NCBI RefSeq assembly: GCF_964253035.1
Contig: NZ_CAXUQL020000001.1
Span: forward strand, 1,550,001 to 1,614,000
Reading direction: 5' to 3'
Length of the DNA stretch: 64,000 nt
From: Pseudorhodoferax sp032153935
GTDB lineage: Bacteria > Pseudomonadota > Gammaproteobacteria > Burkholderiales > Burkholderiaceae_C
Numbering within the stretch: the first letter of the stretch is position 1; every line of letters begins with the position of its first letter. The notes beneath the pieces were generated by a model. That model was given only the letters and a program-made list of their open reading frames with translations, searched no databases and was not told where the DNA came from. The position numbers and the translations under genes are program-made. Below are positions 8,547-16,539 of this stretch, piece by piece.

Positions 8547-8828
8547 TCAGCCGGCGATGGCGGACGGATGGCGGGCCAGCGGGATCACCTCGATCTCGAA
8601 GTACGGGAACATCGGCAGCGAGGACAGCAGCGCATGGAATTCGTCATGGCTGGCGCAGTCCCAGACGCTGACGTTGGCGGCCTGGCCGGCCACCCGCCAC
8701 AGGTGCACGAGCTTGCCCTCTTGTTGCATCTCGACGGCGCGGTCCTTCTCGCGCTGGCGCAGGGCGTTCACGGCTTCGGGGGCCATGTCGGCGGGAATGC
8801 GGACCTGGATGCGGGTGCAGTACAGCAT
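8547..8828 (-). CDS. Muconolactone delta-isomerase family protein
   Basis: This 93-residue protein has the ferredoxin-like CatC fold. MLYCTRIQVRIPADM, the middle LREKDRA-type helix (ALRQREKDRAVEMQQEGKLVHLWR) and the C-terminal LSSLPMFPYFEIEVIPLARHPS are the family signatures. CatC moves a double bond in muconolactone to give 3-oxoadipate enol-lactone. Here no catA or catB is nearby, but an enol-lactonase-like protein (without Ser) precedes it and pcaIJ-like genes lie 9 kb away. The true substrate may be another unsaturated lactone. Confidence 0.85.
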   Translation of the reverse strand: MLYCTRIQVRIPADMAPEAVNALRQREKDRAVEMQQEGKLVHLWRVAGQAANVSVWDCASHDEFHALLSSLPMFPYFEIEVIPLARHPSAIAG

Positions 8829-8863
8829 GGGATGTCTCCTTGGGTTGGTCGTAGGGGGCAATC

Positions 8864-9727
8864 TCAGAGCGCGTGCGCGCGGTCGTCGGACCAGTGCGCA
8901 CCATGCGCCAGGAACTCGGCGGCCAGCCGTTCCAGCGGCGTGTCGTGGGCGACGAAGCCGCCGATCAGGGCGGCCAGCAGCAAGGGGCTGTGCGTGGCCA
9001 TCATGTGGCCCGTGGGCACGACGAGCGACTGGGCCCGGGGCGCCAAGGCGCTCAGCCGCGCGATCTCGGCCGGTGGGCGCAATGCATCCAGGCTGCCGCC
9101 GACCAGCCCGGTGTGCGTCGGCAGGCCTGCGAGCTCGGCATCGAGCGTGAACGATGCGAGCATGTGCAGGATCTGCCCCAGGCTGCGGCCATCGCCTGCC
9201 AGCCAGCGCAGCCGGTAGTCGGGCCAGCCGGCCTGTGCGGTGCGCAGCGCTTCGGGCACGGCGCGCAGCAGCAGGCCTTCGGCCGCGCTGCGCACGCCCT
9301 CGGCCACGATGCGGTCCGCTAGTGCCCGGGTCGCCGCACGGGCCGGCTCGGCCACCCCGGCCGCCGGCGCCAGGGCCAGCACATGGCTGGCCCGCCCTGC
9401 ATGGCGCGTGGCGAAGCGGACCGCGATGGCGGCACCGACGGCGATGCCGGCCAGCGCCACCGGGCCCTGGATGTCCAGCGCCTGCAGCAGGCCCGCCAGG
9501 TCGTCGGCATGCGTGTCCAGCGTGCAGGGGCCGACCAGTTTTTCCGACAGGCCGGCGCCGCGCGTGTCGTAGCGCAGCACACGCAGCTGCGGAGGCAGCG
9601 CGGCCAGCGTGCGCTCCCAGCTTTCCAGGCTGCCGCCCATCTCGTGGATCAGCACCAGCGTGGGGCCTTTGCCCGGGCGCAGGCGCCAGCGCAGGCCGGC
9701 GCCGCGGATCTCGGTCCATCCGTCCAT
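8864..9727 (-). CDS. Alpha/beta-hydrolase (enol-lactonase-like) lacking the nucleophile Ser
   Basis: A 287-residue alpha/beta-hydrolase related to the PcaD/3-oxoadipate enol-lactonase group (LVLIHEMGGSLESWERTL, RVLRYDTRGAGLSE). The nucleophile elbow is GIAVG (94-98), so Ala96 replaces serine. Asp214 (GGSLDALRPP) and His241 (VPTGHMMATHSP) are in the expected places. It sits between the acyl-CoA dehydrogenase (10 bp gap) and the muconolactone-isomerase-like gene. Its order next to a CatC homologue mirrors catC-pcaD, which makes loss of the nucleophile notable. Hydrolysis by the standard mechanism is not expected. Confidence 0.85.
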   Translation of the reverse strand: MDGWTEIRGAGLRWRLRPGKGPTLVLIHEMGGSLESWERTLAALPPQLRVLRYDTRGAGLSEKLVGPCTLDTHADDLAGLLQALDIQGPVALAGIAVGAAIAVRFATRHAGRASHVLALAPAAGVAEPARAATRALADRIVAEGVRSAAEGLLLRAVPEALRTAQAGWPDYRLRWLAGDGRSLGQILHMLASFTLDAELAGLPTHTGLVGGSLDALRPPAEIARLSALAPRAQSLVVPTGHMMATHSPLLLAALIGGFVAHDTPLERLAAEFLAHGAHWSDDRAHAL

Positions 9728-9737
9728 GGCCGCCTCC

Positions 9738-10886
9738 TCAGAACGCGGCGGTGCCGGTGATCTCGCGGCCCTGGATCAGCGCCAGGATGCCGTTCGTGCC
9801 GTCCGGCACCTGGAAGGCGCGCACGTCGCGCCACATGCGCTCCAGGCCCAGCTCGTCGCTGATGCCCATGGCGCCATGGATCTGCATGGCCAGGTGGATG
9901 GCGCGCTCGGCCGCCTGCGTGGCATAGCGCTTGGCCATGGCCGAGATGCCGTTGGGACGGACGCCCTCGTCGATGGCGCAGAGCGCGTAGTAGCACAGCA
10001 GGCGCGCGCTGACGATGGCCGTCTCGATGTCTGCCAGGTCCTGCTGCACCAGCTGCATGGCCGCGAGCGGGCGGCCGAACTGCTGGCGGTCCTTGGCATG
10101 GTCGCGCGACATGTCGAAGGCCTTCTGCGCCAGGTGCAGCGTCATGAGGCCGATCAGCGGGCGGTTGCCGTTCCAGCCCACGGTCAGCTGCTTGGCGGCG
10201 TCGCCGCCGGCCAGGATGTTGCGCGCCGGCACGCGCGTGCGCTCGAACACCAGTTCGGACAGATGGCCCTGCTGCAGGCCCGTGATGCGGGTCTCGCGTA
10301 CCTCGACCGGCGACTCGGCCGTGTCCACCAGCACGCGGCTGACCACCGGTCGGCCGCTGGCGTCGGTGCCGCTGACGCAGGAGACGTTGATCACGTCGGC
10401 GATGGAGGCATTGGTGATCCACATCTTGCGGCCCGTGATGTAGGCCCAGTCGCCTTCGATCTCGATGCGCGTGCGCACGGCGCGCGAGTCCGAGCCGGAC
10501 TGCGCCTCGGTGTTGGCCGTGCAGCAGATCTTGCGCCCGGCCACCAGGTCGGGCAGGTAGCGCTCCAGCAGCGCGGGCGCGCAGCCCGCGTGGATGCGCA
10601 CGATGGTGCCTTCGTGCGAGAGCAGCGACAGCGCCAGCACCGGCGGCAGCTGCTCGCTGACGAGGCCGTAGTCCAGCATGCTGAGCCCGCCGCCGCCAGC
10701 CGCGGCCGGCAGCCGCGGCGCGGTGATGCCGATGCCGGCCAGCTGGCCGTACAGGTCCAGCATGGCGGCCTTGGGCAGGGGCTGGTCCGGGGCGTGGGCG
10801 CGCAGGCGCGGTTCGATGGCGTTCTGGGCCAGGCGGCGCGTGGCATCGACGATGGCGCGCTGGTCTTCGGTCAGTTGGAAATGCAT
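9738..10886 (-). CDS. Acyl-CoA dehydrogenase
   Basis: A 382-residue FAD enzyme that would introduce an alpha,beta double bond into an acyl-CoA. It has the N-terminal helical domain (LTEDQRAIVDATRRLAQ), the beta domain (ITGRKMWITNASIADV) and C-terminal helices (DRQQFGRPLAAMQLVQQDLADIE, then AMQIHGAMGISDELG). At the place where many family members have the catalytic Glu (YEGT) it reads PDGT, so Asp362 is the likely base; this PDGT form exists in some subfamilies. It follows the enoyl-CoA hydratase by 34 bp. The acyl group is unknown. Confidence 0.92.
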   Translation of the reverse strand: MHFQLTEDQRAIVDATRRLAQNAIEPRLRAHAPDQPLPKAAMLDLYGQLAGIGITAPRLPAAAGGGGLSMLDYGLVSEQLPPVLALSLLSHEGTIVRIHAGCAPALLERYLPDLVAGRKICCTANTEAQSGSDSRAVRTRIEIEGDWAYITGRKMWITNASIADVINVSCVSGTDASGRPVVSRVLVDTAESPVEVRETRITGLQQGHLSELVFERTRVPARNILAGGDAAKQLTVGWNGNRPLIGLMTLHLAQKAFDMSRDHAKDRQQFGRPLAAMQLVQQDLADIETAIVSARLLCYYALCAIDEGVRPNGISAMAKRYATQAAERAIHLAMQIHGAMGISDELGLERMWRDVRAFQVPDGTNGILALIQGREITGTAAF

Positions 10887-10920
10887 GGGGGTCTCGGGGT
10901 GAAGGCGATGGGAGAGGGCG

Positions 10921-11724
10921 TCATTCGCCGGTGTAGCGCGGCGAGCGCTTGTCGCCGAAGGCGCTGCGCCCTTCGATGCGGTCCTTGGAGTTGCGCAGCA
11001 GGCCCCAGTGCAGGTTGGACTGCGCGATGAACTCCCGCGGCGCCAGGTGCGCCGTCTCCAGCGCCAGGCGCTTGACGGTCTGCACCGCCAGCGGGCCGTT
11101 GGCCGCGATGCGCTCGGCCAGCGTCAGCGCGGCCTTGTGCAGCTCCTCCGCGGCCAGCAGGTCGCTCACCAGGCCGATGCGCAGTGCCTCCTCGGCGCCG
11201 ATGCGGGCACCGGTCAGCGCCATCTTCATGGCGTGGGCGGCGGGAATGGCGCGCAGCAGGTGCTGTACGCCACCGACGGCCGGCACGCTGGCCACCGTGA
11301 CTTCGGGCAGCCCGAAGCTGGCGTTCTCGCTCGCGATGCGCAGGTCGCATTGCAGCGCCAGTTCCAGCCCGCCGCCCAGGCAATGGCCGTTGATGGCGGC
11401 GATGAGGGGCTTCCAGATCTCCAGGTCGCTGAGATCGATGAGACGCGTGTAGCCGCCGATGTCGGATTCGGCGCGCCGGCTCTTGAGCTGGCCGTAGGCG
11501 AAGTTCTGCGTCGGCGGTGGCGTGGCCTTGAGGTTGGCTCCCGTGCAGAAGGCGCGTTGGCCGGCGCCGGTCAGCACGATGGCGCGGACCTGGTCGTCGT
11601 CCTGCAGGCTGCGCAGGGCCTCGCGCAGGTCGAGCAGGTCGGCGATGGTCAGTGCGTTGAGCGACTCCGGCGCGTCCAGCGTCAGCGTGGCGACGTGCTG
11701 GTCGCGCTGCAGGAGGATGGGCAT
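10921..11724 (-). CDS. Enoyl-CoA hydratase/isomerase
   Basis: A 267-residue crotonase-fold protein. The oxyanion-hole segments RAFCTGANLKA and INGHCLGGGLELALQCD are present, followed by SFGLPEVTVASVPAVGG and the closing RIEGRSAFGDKRSPRYTG. The acidic residue of the FGLPE motif is retained. It would hydrate the product of the adjacent acyl-CoA dehydrogenase in a beta-oxidation-like sequence. It lies 14 bp downstream of the SDR gene and has AGGAGG close upstream of the ATG. No mitochondrial-type fusion or extra domain is seen. Confidence 0.92.
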   Translation of the reverse strand: MPILLQRDQHVATLTLDAPESLNALTIADLLDLREALRSLQDDDQVRAIVLTGAGQRAFCTGANLKATPPPTQNFAYGQLKSRRAESDIGGYTRLIDLSDLEIWKPLIAAINGHCLGGGLELALQCDLRIASENASFGLPEVTVASVPAVGGVQHLLRAIPAAHAMKMALTGARIGAEEALRIGLVSDLLAAEELHKAALTLAERIAANGPLAVQTVKRLALETAHLAPREFIAQSNLHWGLLRNSKDRIEGRSAFGDKRSPRYTGE

Positions 11725-11738
11725 GCTGCGTTCCTCCT

Positions 11739-12485
11739 TCAGACGCTGGGGCTGGACAGCGAGCGGCCGCCGCAGACGTAGAGCGTCTGGCCCGTGATGT
11801 AGGAAGACCTGGTGTCGGCGAACAGCAGCACGGCTTGCGCCACGTCCTGCGGCAGGCCGATGCGTCCGACCGGCACGCTGCGCTGCAGCTTGGCCCGGAC
11901 CTCCTCGGAGTAGCCCTGCAGCAAGGGCGTCTCCACGATGCCGGGCGCGACCGCGTTCACGGTGATGCCGTCGGCGGCCAGTTCGATGGCCAGCGAACGC
12001 GTGAGGCTCACCACGCCGCCCTTGGCCGCCGAGTAGTTGGCCTGGCCGAAGCCGCCCAGCCAGGCGCGCGAGGAGATGTTGACGATGCGGCCATGGCCGC
12101 GTTCCACCATGCCCGGCACGACGCGCTTGGCGCACAGGAACTGCGACTTGAGGTTGGTGTCGACGACGAAGTCCCAGTCCTCCTCGGTCATGCGCACGAA
12201 GCGCTTGTCGCGCGCCAGGCCGGCGTTGTTGACGAGCACGTCGACCGCGCCCCAGCGCGCCACGACCTCGGCCACGCCGGCATCGATGCTGGCCGCGTCG
12301 GTCACGTCGACGCGGGCGCCGAGCACCTCGCCGAGCGGTGCCAGTTGGGTGCGCGCCTGGGCGAGCGCCTCTTCGCCGATGTCGAACAGGGCGACGCGGT
12401 AGCCCTGCTGCAGCAGGGCCTGGGCGAGCCCGAAGCCGATGCCGCGGGCCGCGCCCGTGACGATGGCGACGCGTGGTGAACTCAA
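11739..12485 (-). CDS. Short-chain dehydrogenase/reductase (beta-hydroxyacyl type)
   Basis: A 248-residue SDR with TGAARGIG (11-18), NNAG (87-90) and catalytic Ser140, Tyr152 and Lys156 (NYSAAKGG). The likely start is TTG at 12485 (LSSPRVAIV), since AGGAG lies 7 nt upstream and no ATG or GTG fits. It would oxidise the 3-hydroxyacyl-CoA produced by the hydratase. The C-terminal YITGQTLYVCGG is typical of FabG-like oxidoreductases. It begins 35 bp after the thiolase stop. The substrate is inferred from the operon, not from the sequence. Confidence 0.9.
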   Translation of the reverse strand: MSSPRVAIVTGAARGIGFGLAQALLQQGYRVALFDIGEEALAQARTQLAPLGEVLGARVDVTDAASIDAGVAEVVARWGAVDVLVNNAGLARDKRFVRMTEEDWDFVVDTNLKSQFLCAKRVVPGMVERGHGRIVNISSRAWLGGFGQANYSAAKGGVVSLTRSLAIELAADGITVNAVAPGIVETPLLQGYSEEVRAKLQRSVPVGRIGLPQDVAQAVLLFADTRSSYITGQTLYVCGGRSLSSPSV

Positions 12486-12520
12486 GATGCTTCTCCTGGA
12501 GGAAGGGGTGACGGGGACAT

Positions 12521-13729
12521 TCAGGGGCCGCAGCGCTCGAACACCGCGGCCATGCCCTGGCCGCCGCCGATGCACATGGTGGCCAGGCCGTAGCGCGTCT
12601 CGCGGCGCCGCATCTCGTGCACCAGCGACGTGGTCATGCGCAGCCCGGTCGCACCGATGGGATGGCCGAGCGAGACGCCCGAGCCGTTGACGTTGATGCG
12701 CGGGTCGTCCGCGAGGCCCCATTCGCGCAGCACGCACAGCACCTGCGCGGCAAAGGCTTCGTTGACGTCGATCAGGCCGATGTCGGACATCTGCAGGCCC
12801 GAGCGGGCAAACAGCCGCGCGACGGCGGGAACCGGCCCGATGCCGAAGCGCAGCGGGTCGCAGCCTGCGGCGGCCCAGCCAGCCAGGCGCGCGATGGGCT
12901 GCAGGCCGTGCTGCTGCGCGAAGCGGCCCGAGACGACCAGGCAACCGGCCGCGGCGTCGCTCTGCTGGCTCGCGTTGCCGGCCGTGATGGTGCCGCCCGG
13001 CAGCAGCGGGCGCAGCCGCGCGAGCTCGTCCACGCTGGCGTCGGCGCGGATGCCCTCGTCGCGCTCCACCAGCGTGCTGCGGCCCTTGCGGTCCTTGACC
13101 GGCACGGCCACCACCTCTTCGGCGAAGCGGCCGCTGTCCCAGGCCGCCTGGGCCTTGCGGTGGCTGCCCACGGCCCAGGCGTCGGCCTGTTCGCGCGTGA
13201 CGCCGTACGCGGCCGCCATGGGTTCCACGAGCTCGGCGACGCCGCTGGCCGGGCCGAAGCGCTCGGGCGGCTGCGAGCGGGCACGGCCACGGTCCAGCCG
13301 GTCGTGCAGCACCATGTCGCCGAGCCGGCCACCCCAGCGCACGCCGGTGGCGTAGTACTCGATGTTGCTCATGCTCTCGACGCCGGTGACCAGCACCGCG
13401 TCCGCGACCTGGGTCTGGACCTGCATCGCGGCCGTGACCAGGGCCTGCAGGCCCGAGCCGCAGCGCCGGTCCACCGTCGTGCCTGGCGTCTGCAGCGGCA
13501 GTCCGGCCAGCAGTGCGGCGTAGCGGCCCATGCACGGGGCTTCGCTGGAGCTGTAGGACTGCGCGACGATGACGTCGTCGATGGCTTCGGGGCGGATGCC
13601 GGCGTGCTGCACGACGGCCTGCATCAGGTGCGCGGCCAGGTGGTCCGCGGTCAGTGCAGCGAGCGCGCCGCCGAACTTGCCGATGGGTGTGCGCAGTGGG
13701 GAAACGAGGTAGGCGTCGTGCGGGTTCAT
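12521..13729 (-). CDS. Acetyl-CoA acetyltransferase (thiolase)
   Basis: A 402-residue type II thiolase. The acylated Cys90 is in DRRCGSGLQAL, the catalytic His356 in GVSLGHPIGATG and the second Cys386 in CIGGGQGMAA; NEAFA is also present. It would release acetyl-CoA from a 3-oxoacyl-CoA and is the first gene of the eleven-gene operon. It is divergent from a LysR regulator, with 210 bp between them carrying inverted repeats. With the SDR, hydratase and acyl-CoA dehydrogenase it forms a full beta-oxidation spiral. It is similar in style to PcaF, but the substrate is not proven. Confidence 0.93.
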   Translation of the reverse strand: MNPHDAYLVSPLRTPIGKFGGALAALTADHLAAHLMQAVVQHAGIRPEAIDDVIVAQSYSSSEAPCMGRYAALLAGLPLQTPGTTVDRRCGSGLQALVTAAMQVQTQVADAVLVTGVESMSNIEYYATGVRWGGRLGDMVLHDRLDRGRARSQPPERFGPASGVAELVEPMAAAYGVTREQADAWAVGSHRKAQAAWDSGRFAEEVVAVPVKDRKGRSTLVERDEGIRADASVDELARLRPLLPGGTITAGNASQQSDAAAGCLVVSGRFAQQHGLQPIARLAGWAAAGCDPLRFGIGPVPAVARLFARSGLQMSDIGLIDVNEAFAAQVLCVLREWGLADDPRINVNGSGVSLGHPIGATGLRMTTSLVHEMRRRETRYGLATMCIGGGQGMAAVFERCGP

Positions 13730-13790
13730 GGCGGCGTGGCCTGCCCGGAGGGGCAGCGGAGTCTCCGTGTTCGATGGGATGGCCGCGATT

Positions 13791-13802
13791 GTGGAAATCC
13801 AC
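13791..13802. promoter_or_regulatory. Inverted repeat GTGGA-AA-TCCAC
   Basis: A perfect 5-bp inverted repeat with a 2-nt centre lies about 62 bp upstream of the thiolase ATG in the divergent promoter. It may be an activation-proximal site for the adjacent LysR regulator or simply chance; it is short. Confidence 0.3.
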
Positions 13803-13814
13803 CCTGCGCTTGGG

Positions 13815-13844
13815 AATTTCGAGTTCTGCAAGCGAGGCTTGCAG
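13815..13844. promoter_or_regulatory. Candidate LysR-regulator binding region upstream of thiolase operon
   Basis: Two signals overlap here. AATTTCGAGTTCTGCAA (13815-13831) matches 13 of 17 positions of a sequence in the CoA-transferase/hydratase divergent promoter at 18942-18958. A perfect 8-bp inverted repeat, CTGCAAGC-GAG-GCTTGCAG, occupies 13826-13844. The region is about 86 bp from the thiolase ATG and 96-125 bp from the LysR ATG, a usual place for a LysR-type recognition site. Binding is inferred. Confidence 0.5.
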
Positions 13845-13939
13845 TGAAGCGAAGCAGCCGCAGTCCAGGACCGCTGTGGGCCGACCTATAGTCGCGCACC
13901 GGCCCCGCCGGCACCCATGAAGGGAGACAGTGGCATCCG

Positions 13940-14854
13940 ATGGCCATGCATTTCGACATCACCGATTTCCGGCTTCTCGTGCGCATCGCCGAGACCGGCA
14001 GCCTCACGCGCGCAGCCGAGAAGGCCTACCTGTCCGTGCCCGCGGCGAGCCACCGGCTCAAGAACCTGGAAGACGGGCTCAACCTCAAGCTCGTGGTGCG
14101 CTCGGCCCAGGGCGCCACGCTGACCGAGGCCGGCAAGGTCTACCTGCGCCATGCGCGCGGCGTGCTCGCGCAGCTGGACCTGCTGACCGCGGACCTGCAG
14201 GAACTCGGCGCGGGCATCAAGGGCCAGGCGCGCGTGTTCGCGAACGCGACCGCCATCACCGAGTTCCTGCCCGGCATGCTGGCCGGGTACCTCAAGCGCC
14301 ACGCCGACGTGCAGCTGGACCTGCGCGAGCGCATGAGCGAGGACATCGTGCGCTGCGTGCGCGACGGCCAGGCCGACATCGGCATCATCTCGGGGCTGGT
14401 GCCCACGGACCGGCTGCAGGCCTTGCCGCTGATCTCCAGCCGCCTGGTGGTCATCGCACCGCGCGCGCACGCGGTCGCCGATGCGGGGCAGGTGCATTTC
14501 AAGGAGCTGCTGCGTTACGAGTTTGTGTCGCTGCCCGAGGGCAACTCGGTGCACGACTTCTTCGCCCAGCAGGCCGCTGCCCTGCACCTGCCGATGACGC
14601 TGCGCGTGCAGGTGGCCAGCTACGACGCGATCTGCAGCATGGTGGAGTCCGGCGCCGGCATCGCGATCGTGCCCGCGCCCGTGGTCGAGCGCTTGCAGTT
14701 GCACGGCCGCGTGGCGGTGTGCGAGCTGCTGGACCTGTGGGGCCGGCGCGAGTTCCAGATCGTCGCGGCCGACTTCGAGGCCTTGCCGCGCTACTGCCTG
14801 GACTTCGTCGACGAGCTCCTCGCGCACCTGCGCCCGCCGCCAACGGGCGGCTGA
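13940..14854 (+). CDS. LysR-family transcriptional regulator
   Basis: A 304-residue LTTR. The N-terminal helix-turn-helix (about 8-65: FRLLVRIAETGSLTRAAEKA, then AASHRLKNLEDGL) is followed by the periplasmic-binding-protein-like effector domain (about 90-295). It is divergent from the thiolase-led operon and convergent, with a 6-bp gap, to the SCP2-thiolase operon, so it lies between two catabolic operons that it may both control. A second start at MHFDITDF (13946) is possible. The effector is probably a pathway intermediate, not identified. Confidence 0.93.
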   Translation: MAMHFDITDFRLLVRIAETGSLTRAAEKAYLSVPAASHRLKNLEDGLNLKLVVRSAQGATLTEAGKVYLRHARGVLAQLDLLTADLQELGAGIKGQARVFANATAITEFLPGMLAGYLKRHADVQLDLRERMSEDIVRCVRDGQADIGIISGLVPTDRLQALPLISSRLVVIAPRAHAVADAGQVHFKELLRYEFVSLPEGNSVHDFFAQQAAALHLPMTLRVQVASYDAICSMVESGAGIAIVPAPVVERLQLHGRVAVCELLDLWGRREFQIVAADFEALPRYCLDFVDELLAHLRPPPTGG

Positions 14855-14860
14855 GTGCGC

Positions 14861-16033
14861 TCAGGTGCTGAGGATGGTGACCACGGCAACGGCCGAGTCG
14901 CCCGCCATGTTGCCGCCGTTGTTCTCCGCCAGCGCCACCTGGGCCCCCGGCCGCTGCCGCGGGCCGGCCTGGCCGCGCAGCTGCTGCGTGAGTTCGACGA
15001 TCTGTGCGGCGCCCGTGGCGCCCAGCGGGTGGCCGCGGCTCATGAGGCCGCCGCTGGGGTTGACCGAGATGCGGCCACCCAGGTCGGTCGCACCCGAGCG
15101 GATCAGCGCGGGCGCTTCGCCCGGTGCGCACAGGCCAAGGTTCTCGTAGTGGATCAGCTCGGCCGGTGCCGACGCGTCGTGCACCTCGGCCACATGGATG
15201 TCGGCCGGGCCGATGCCGGACTGCTCGTAGGCGGCGCGCGCCGCGCGGACGGCCACGAGCTCCGCGCCGGGCTCGCCGGTGGCCGAGACGATGGCGCTGG
15301 CGCGCAGGTACACCGGCCGCACGCCGAGCCGGCGCGCGTGGTCTTCCGAACACAGGAACAGCGCGGCAGAGCCATCGCCGATGGACGAGCACATGAACAG
15401 CGTGAGCGGGTCGCTGACCATGCGGCTGGCCAGCACCTCCTCGACCGAGGTCTCCTTGCGGAACTGGGCCAGCGGGTTCAGTGCGCCAGCGCGGCGGCTC
15501 TTGACGCACACGCGCGCGAAGTCGGCCGGCTCTGCGCCGGTCTGTGCCATCCACTTGCGGGTCTTGGCAGCGTACAGGTCCATGAAGATGGAGCCGCTGC
15601 CGCGCGTCACGTCGGCAGGCAACGGTTCGTCCTGGTCCACCGCGCGCGTGAACGCACCGAACGACACGGCCTTGTCCTCGTGCGAGAGCTTCTCGGTGCC
15701 GACGACCAGCGCGGTCTCGTGCTGGCCCGAGGCCACGGCCAGCCAGGCCAGATGCAGCGCCGTGCTGCTGGAGGCACAGGCGTTCTCGACGTTGAACATG
15801 GGTTTGCCCGCCAGGCCGGTGTGGCGCAGCGAGGCCTGGGCGCGGATCATCTCCTGGCCGTCGACCACGCCGGCCGCGGCATTGCCGAAGTAGATGCACT
15901 GCACGTCCTGCGGGCCGGCCCCCGCATCGGCGAGCGCGGCCGCCACGGCCTGCTCCGAAAGTGACTTGAGGTTGCGTTCGAGAAACTTGCCGAACGGCGT
16001 CATGCCGACGCCGGCCACCACGACCTTGCGCAT
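14861..16033 (-). CDS. SCP2-type thiolase / acetyl-CoA acetyltransferase-like protein
   Basis: A 390-residue non-decarboxylating thiolase of the SCPx group. Nucleophilic Cys is in VENACASSSTAL, and His residues are in AEVHDASAPAE and SRGHPLGATG. The N-terminus MRKVVVAGVGMTPFGKF is typical. Members act on branched or ring-derived 3-oxoacyl-CoAs, and some lack known activity. It is last in the operon pcaI-like, pcaJ-like, Bug, SnoaL-like, thiolase. It differs from the classical thiolase at 12521-13729, so the pathway may cleave two distinct thioesters. Confidence 0.9.
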   Translation of the reverse strand: MRKVVVAGVGMTPFGKFLERNLKSLSEQAVAAALADAGAGPQDVQCIYFGNAAAGVVDGQEMIRAQASLRHTGLAGKPMFNVENACASSSTALHLAWLAVASGQHETALVVGTEKLSHEDKAVSFGAFTRAVDQDEPLPADVTRGSGSIFMDLYAAKTRKWMAQTGAEPADFARVCVKSRRAGALNPLAQFRKETSVEEVLASRMVSDPLTLFMCSSIGDGSAALFLCSEDHARRLGVRPVYLRASAIVSATGEPGAELVAVRAARAAYEQSGIGPADIHVAEVHDASAPAELIHYENLGLCAPGEAPALIRSGATDLGGRISVNPSGGLMSRGHPLGATGAAQIVELTQQLRGQAGPRQRPGAQVALAENNGGNMAGDSAVAVVTILST

Positions 16034-16066
16034 GGGAACTCCAGTTGAAGAGAAAGAGAGAAGGGA

Positions 16067-16534
16067 TCAGGAACGCGGCAGCGCAGGCGGCATGCCGGTG
16101 AAGCCCTGGTGCAGCGGGCTGTAGAAGTAGAACGTGATGCGGCGCGCGCGGAACTTCCATTGCCCGTCCACACGCTGGAATTCGTCGTCGTAGTGGCCGG
16201 CGGAGACGTAGGACACGCCGCCCGTCACTGACAGGTACTCCATCGAGATGCGGCCGCTGGCCCGGTCGCCGTCCAGCGTGCAGGTGCCGTTGCTGCAGAA
16301 GTGCCAGAAGCGCTCGGCCAGGCGTGGCACATCCTGGCTGAAGAAGCGGTGGATGCCGGCGCGGCCCTGGGCCTTGTCCACGCCCTCGAAGATGCCGTCT
16401 TCGGTGAACAGCTCGGCGAACGCGTCCCAGCGCGCTTCGTCCAGCAGATGGCAGTAGCGCGCGCGCAGGTCGGCGATCTGCAGCAGCGACTCCACACGCT
16501 CCAGGCGCTCGGCAAGTTCGGTGGGTGCGGCCAT
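16067..16534 (-). CDS. SnoaL/NTF2-like nuclear transport factor 2 family protein
   Basis: A 155-residue cone-fold (SnoaL_4-type) protein with LLQIADLRARYCHLLDEARWDAFAEL-like opening, EDGIFEG, GRAGIHRFF and the C-terminal RRITFYFYSPLHQGF. Such proteins include small cyclases, dehydratases and isomerases; no specific catalytic pair can be assigned. ATG 16534 is chosen because GGAG lies 11 nt upstream. A GTG at 16543 overlapping the Bug stop (GTGA) is the alternative. It sits between the Bug gene and the SCP2-type thiolase, which suggests a pathway role. Confidence 0.8.
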   Translation of the reverse strand: MAAPTELAERLERVESLLQIADLRARYCHLLDEARWDAFAELFTEDGIFEGVDKAQGRAGIHRFFSQDVPRLAERFWHFCSNGTCTLDGDRASGRISMEYLSVTGGVSYVSAGHYDDEFQRVDGQWKFRARRITFYFYSPLHQGFTGMPPALPRS

Positions 16535-16539
16535 GGCGT

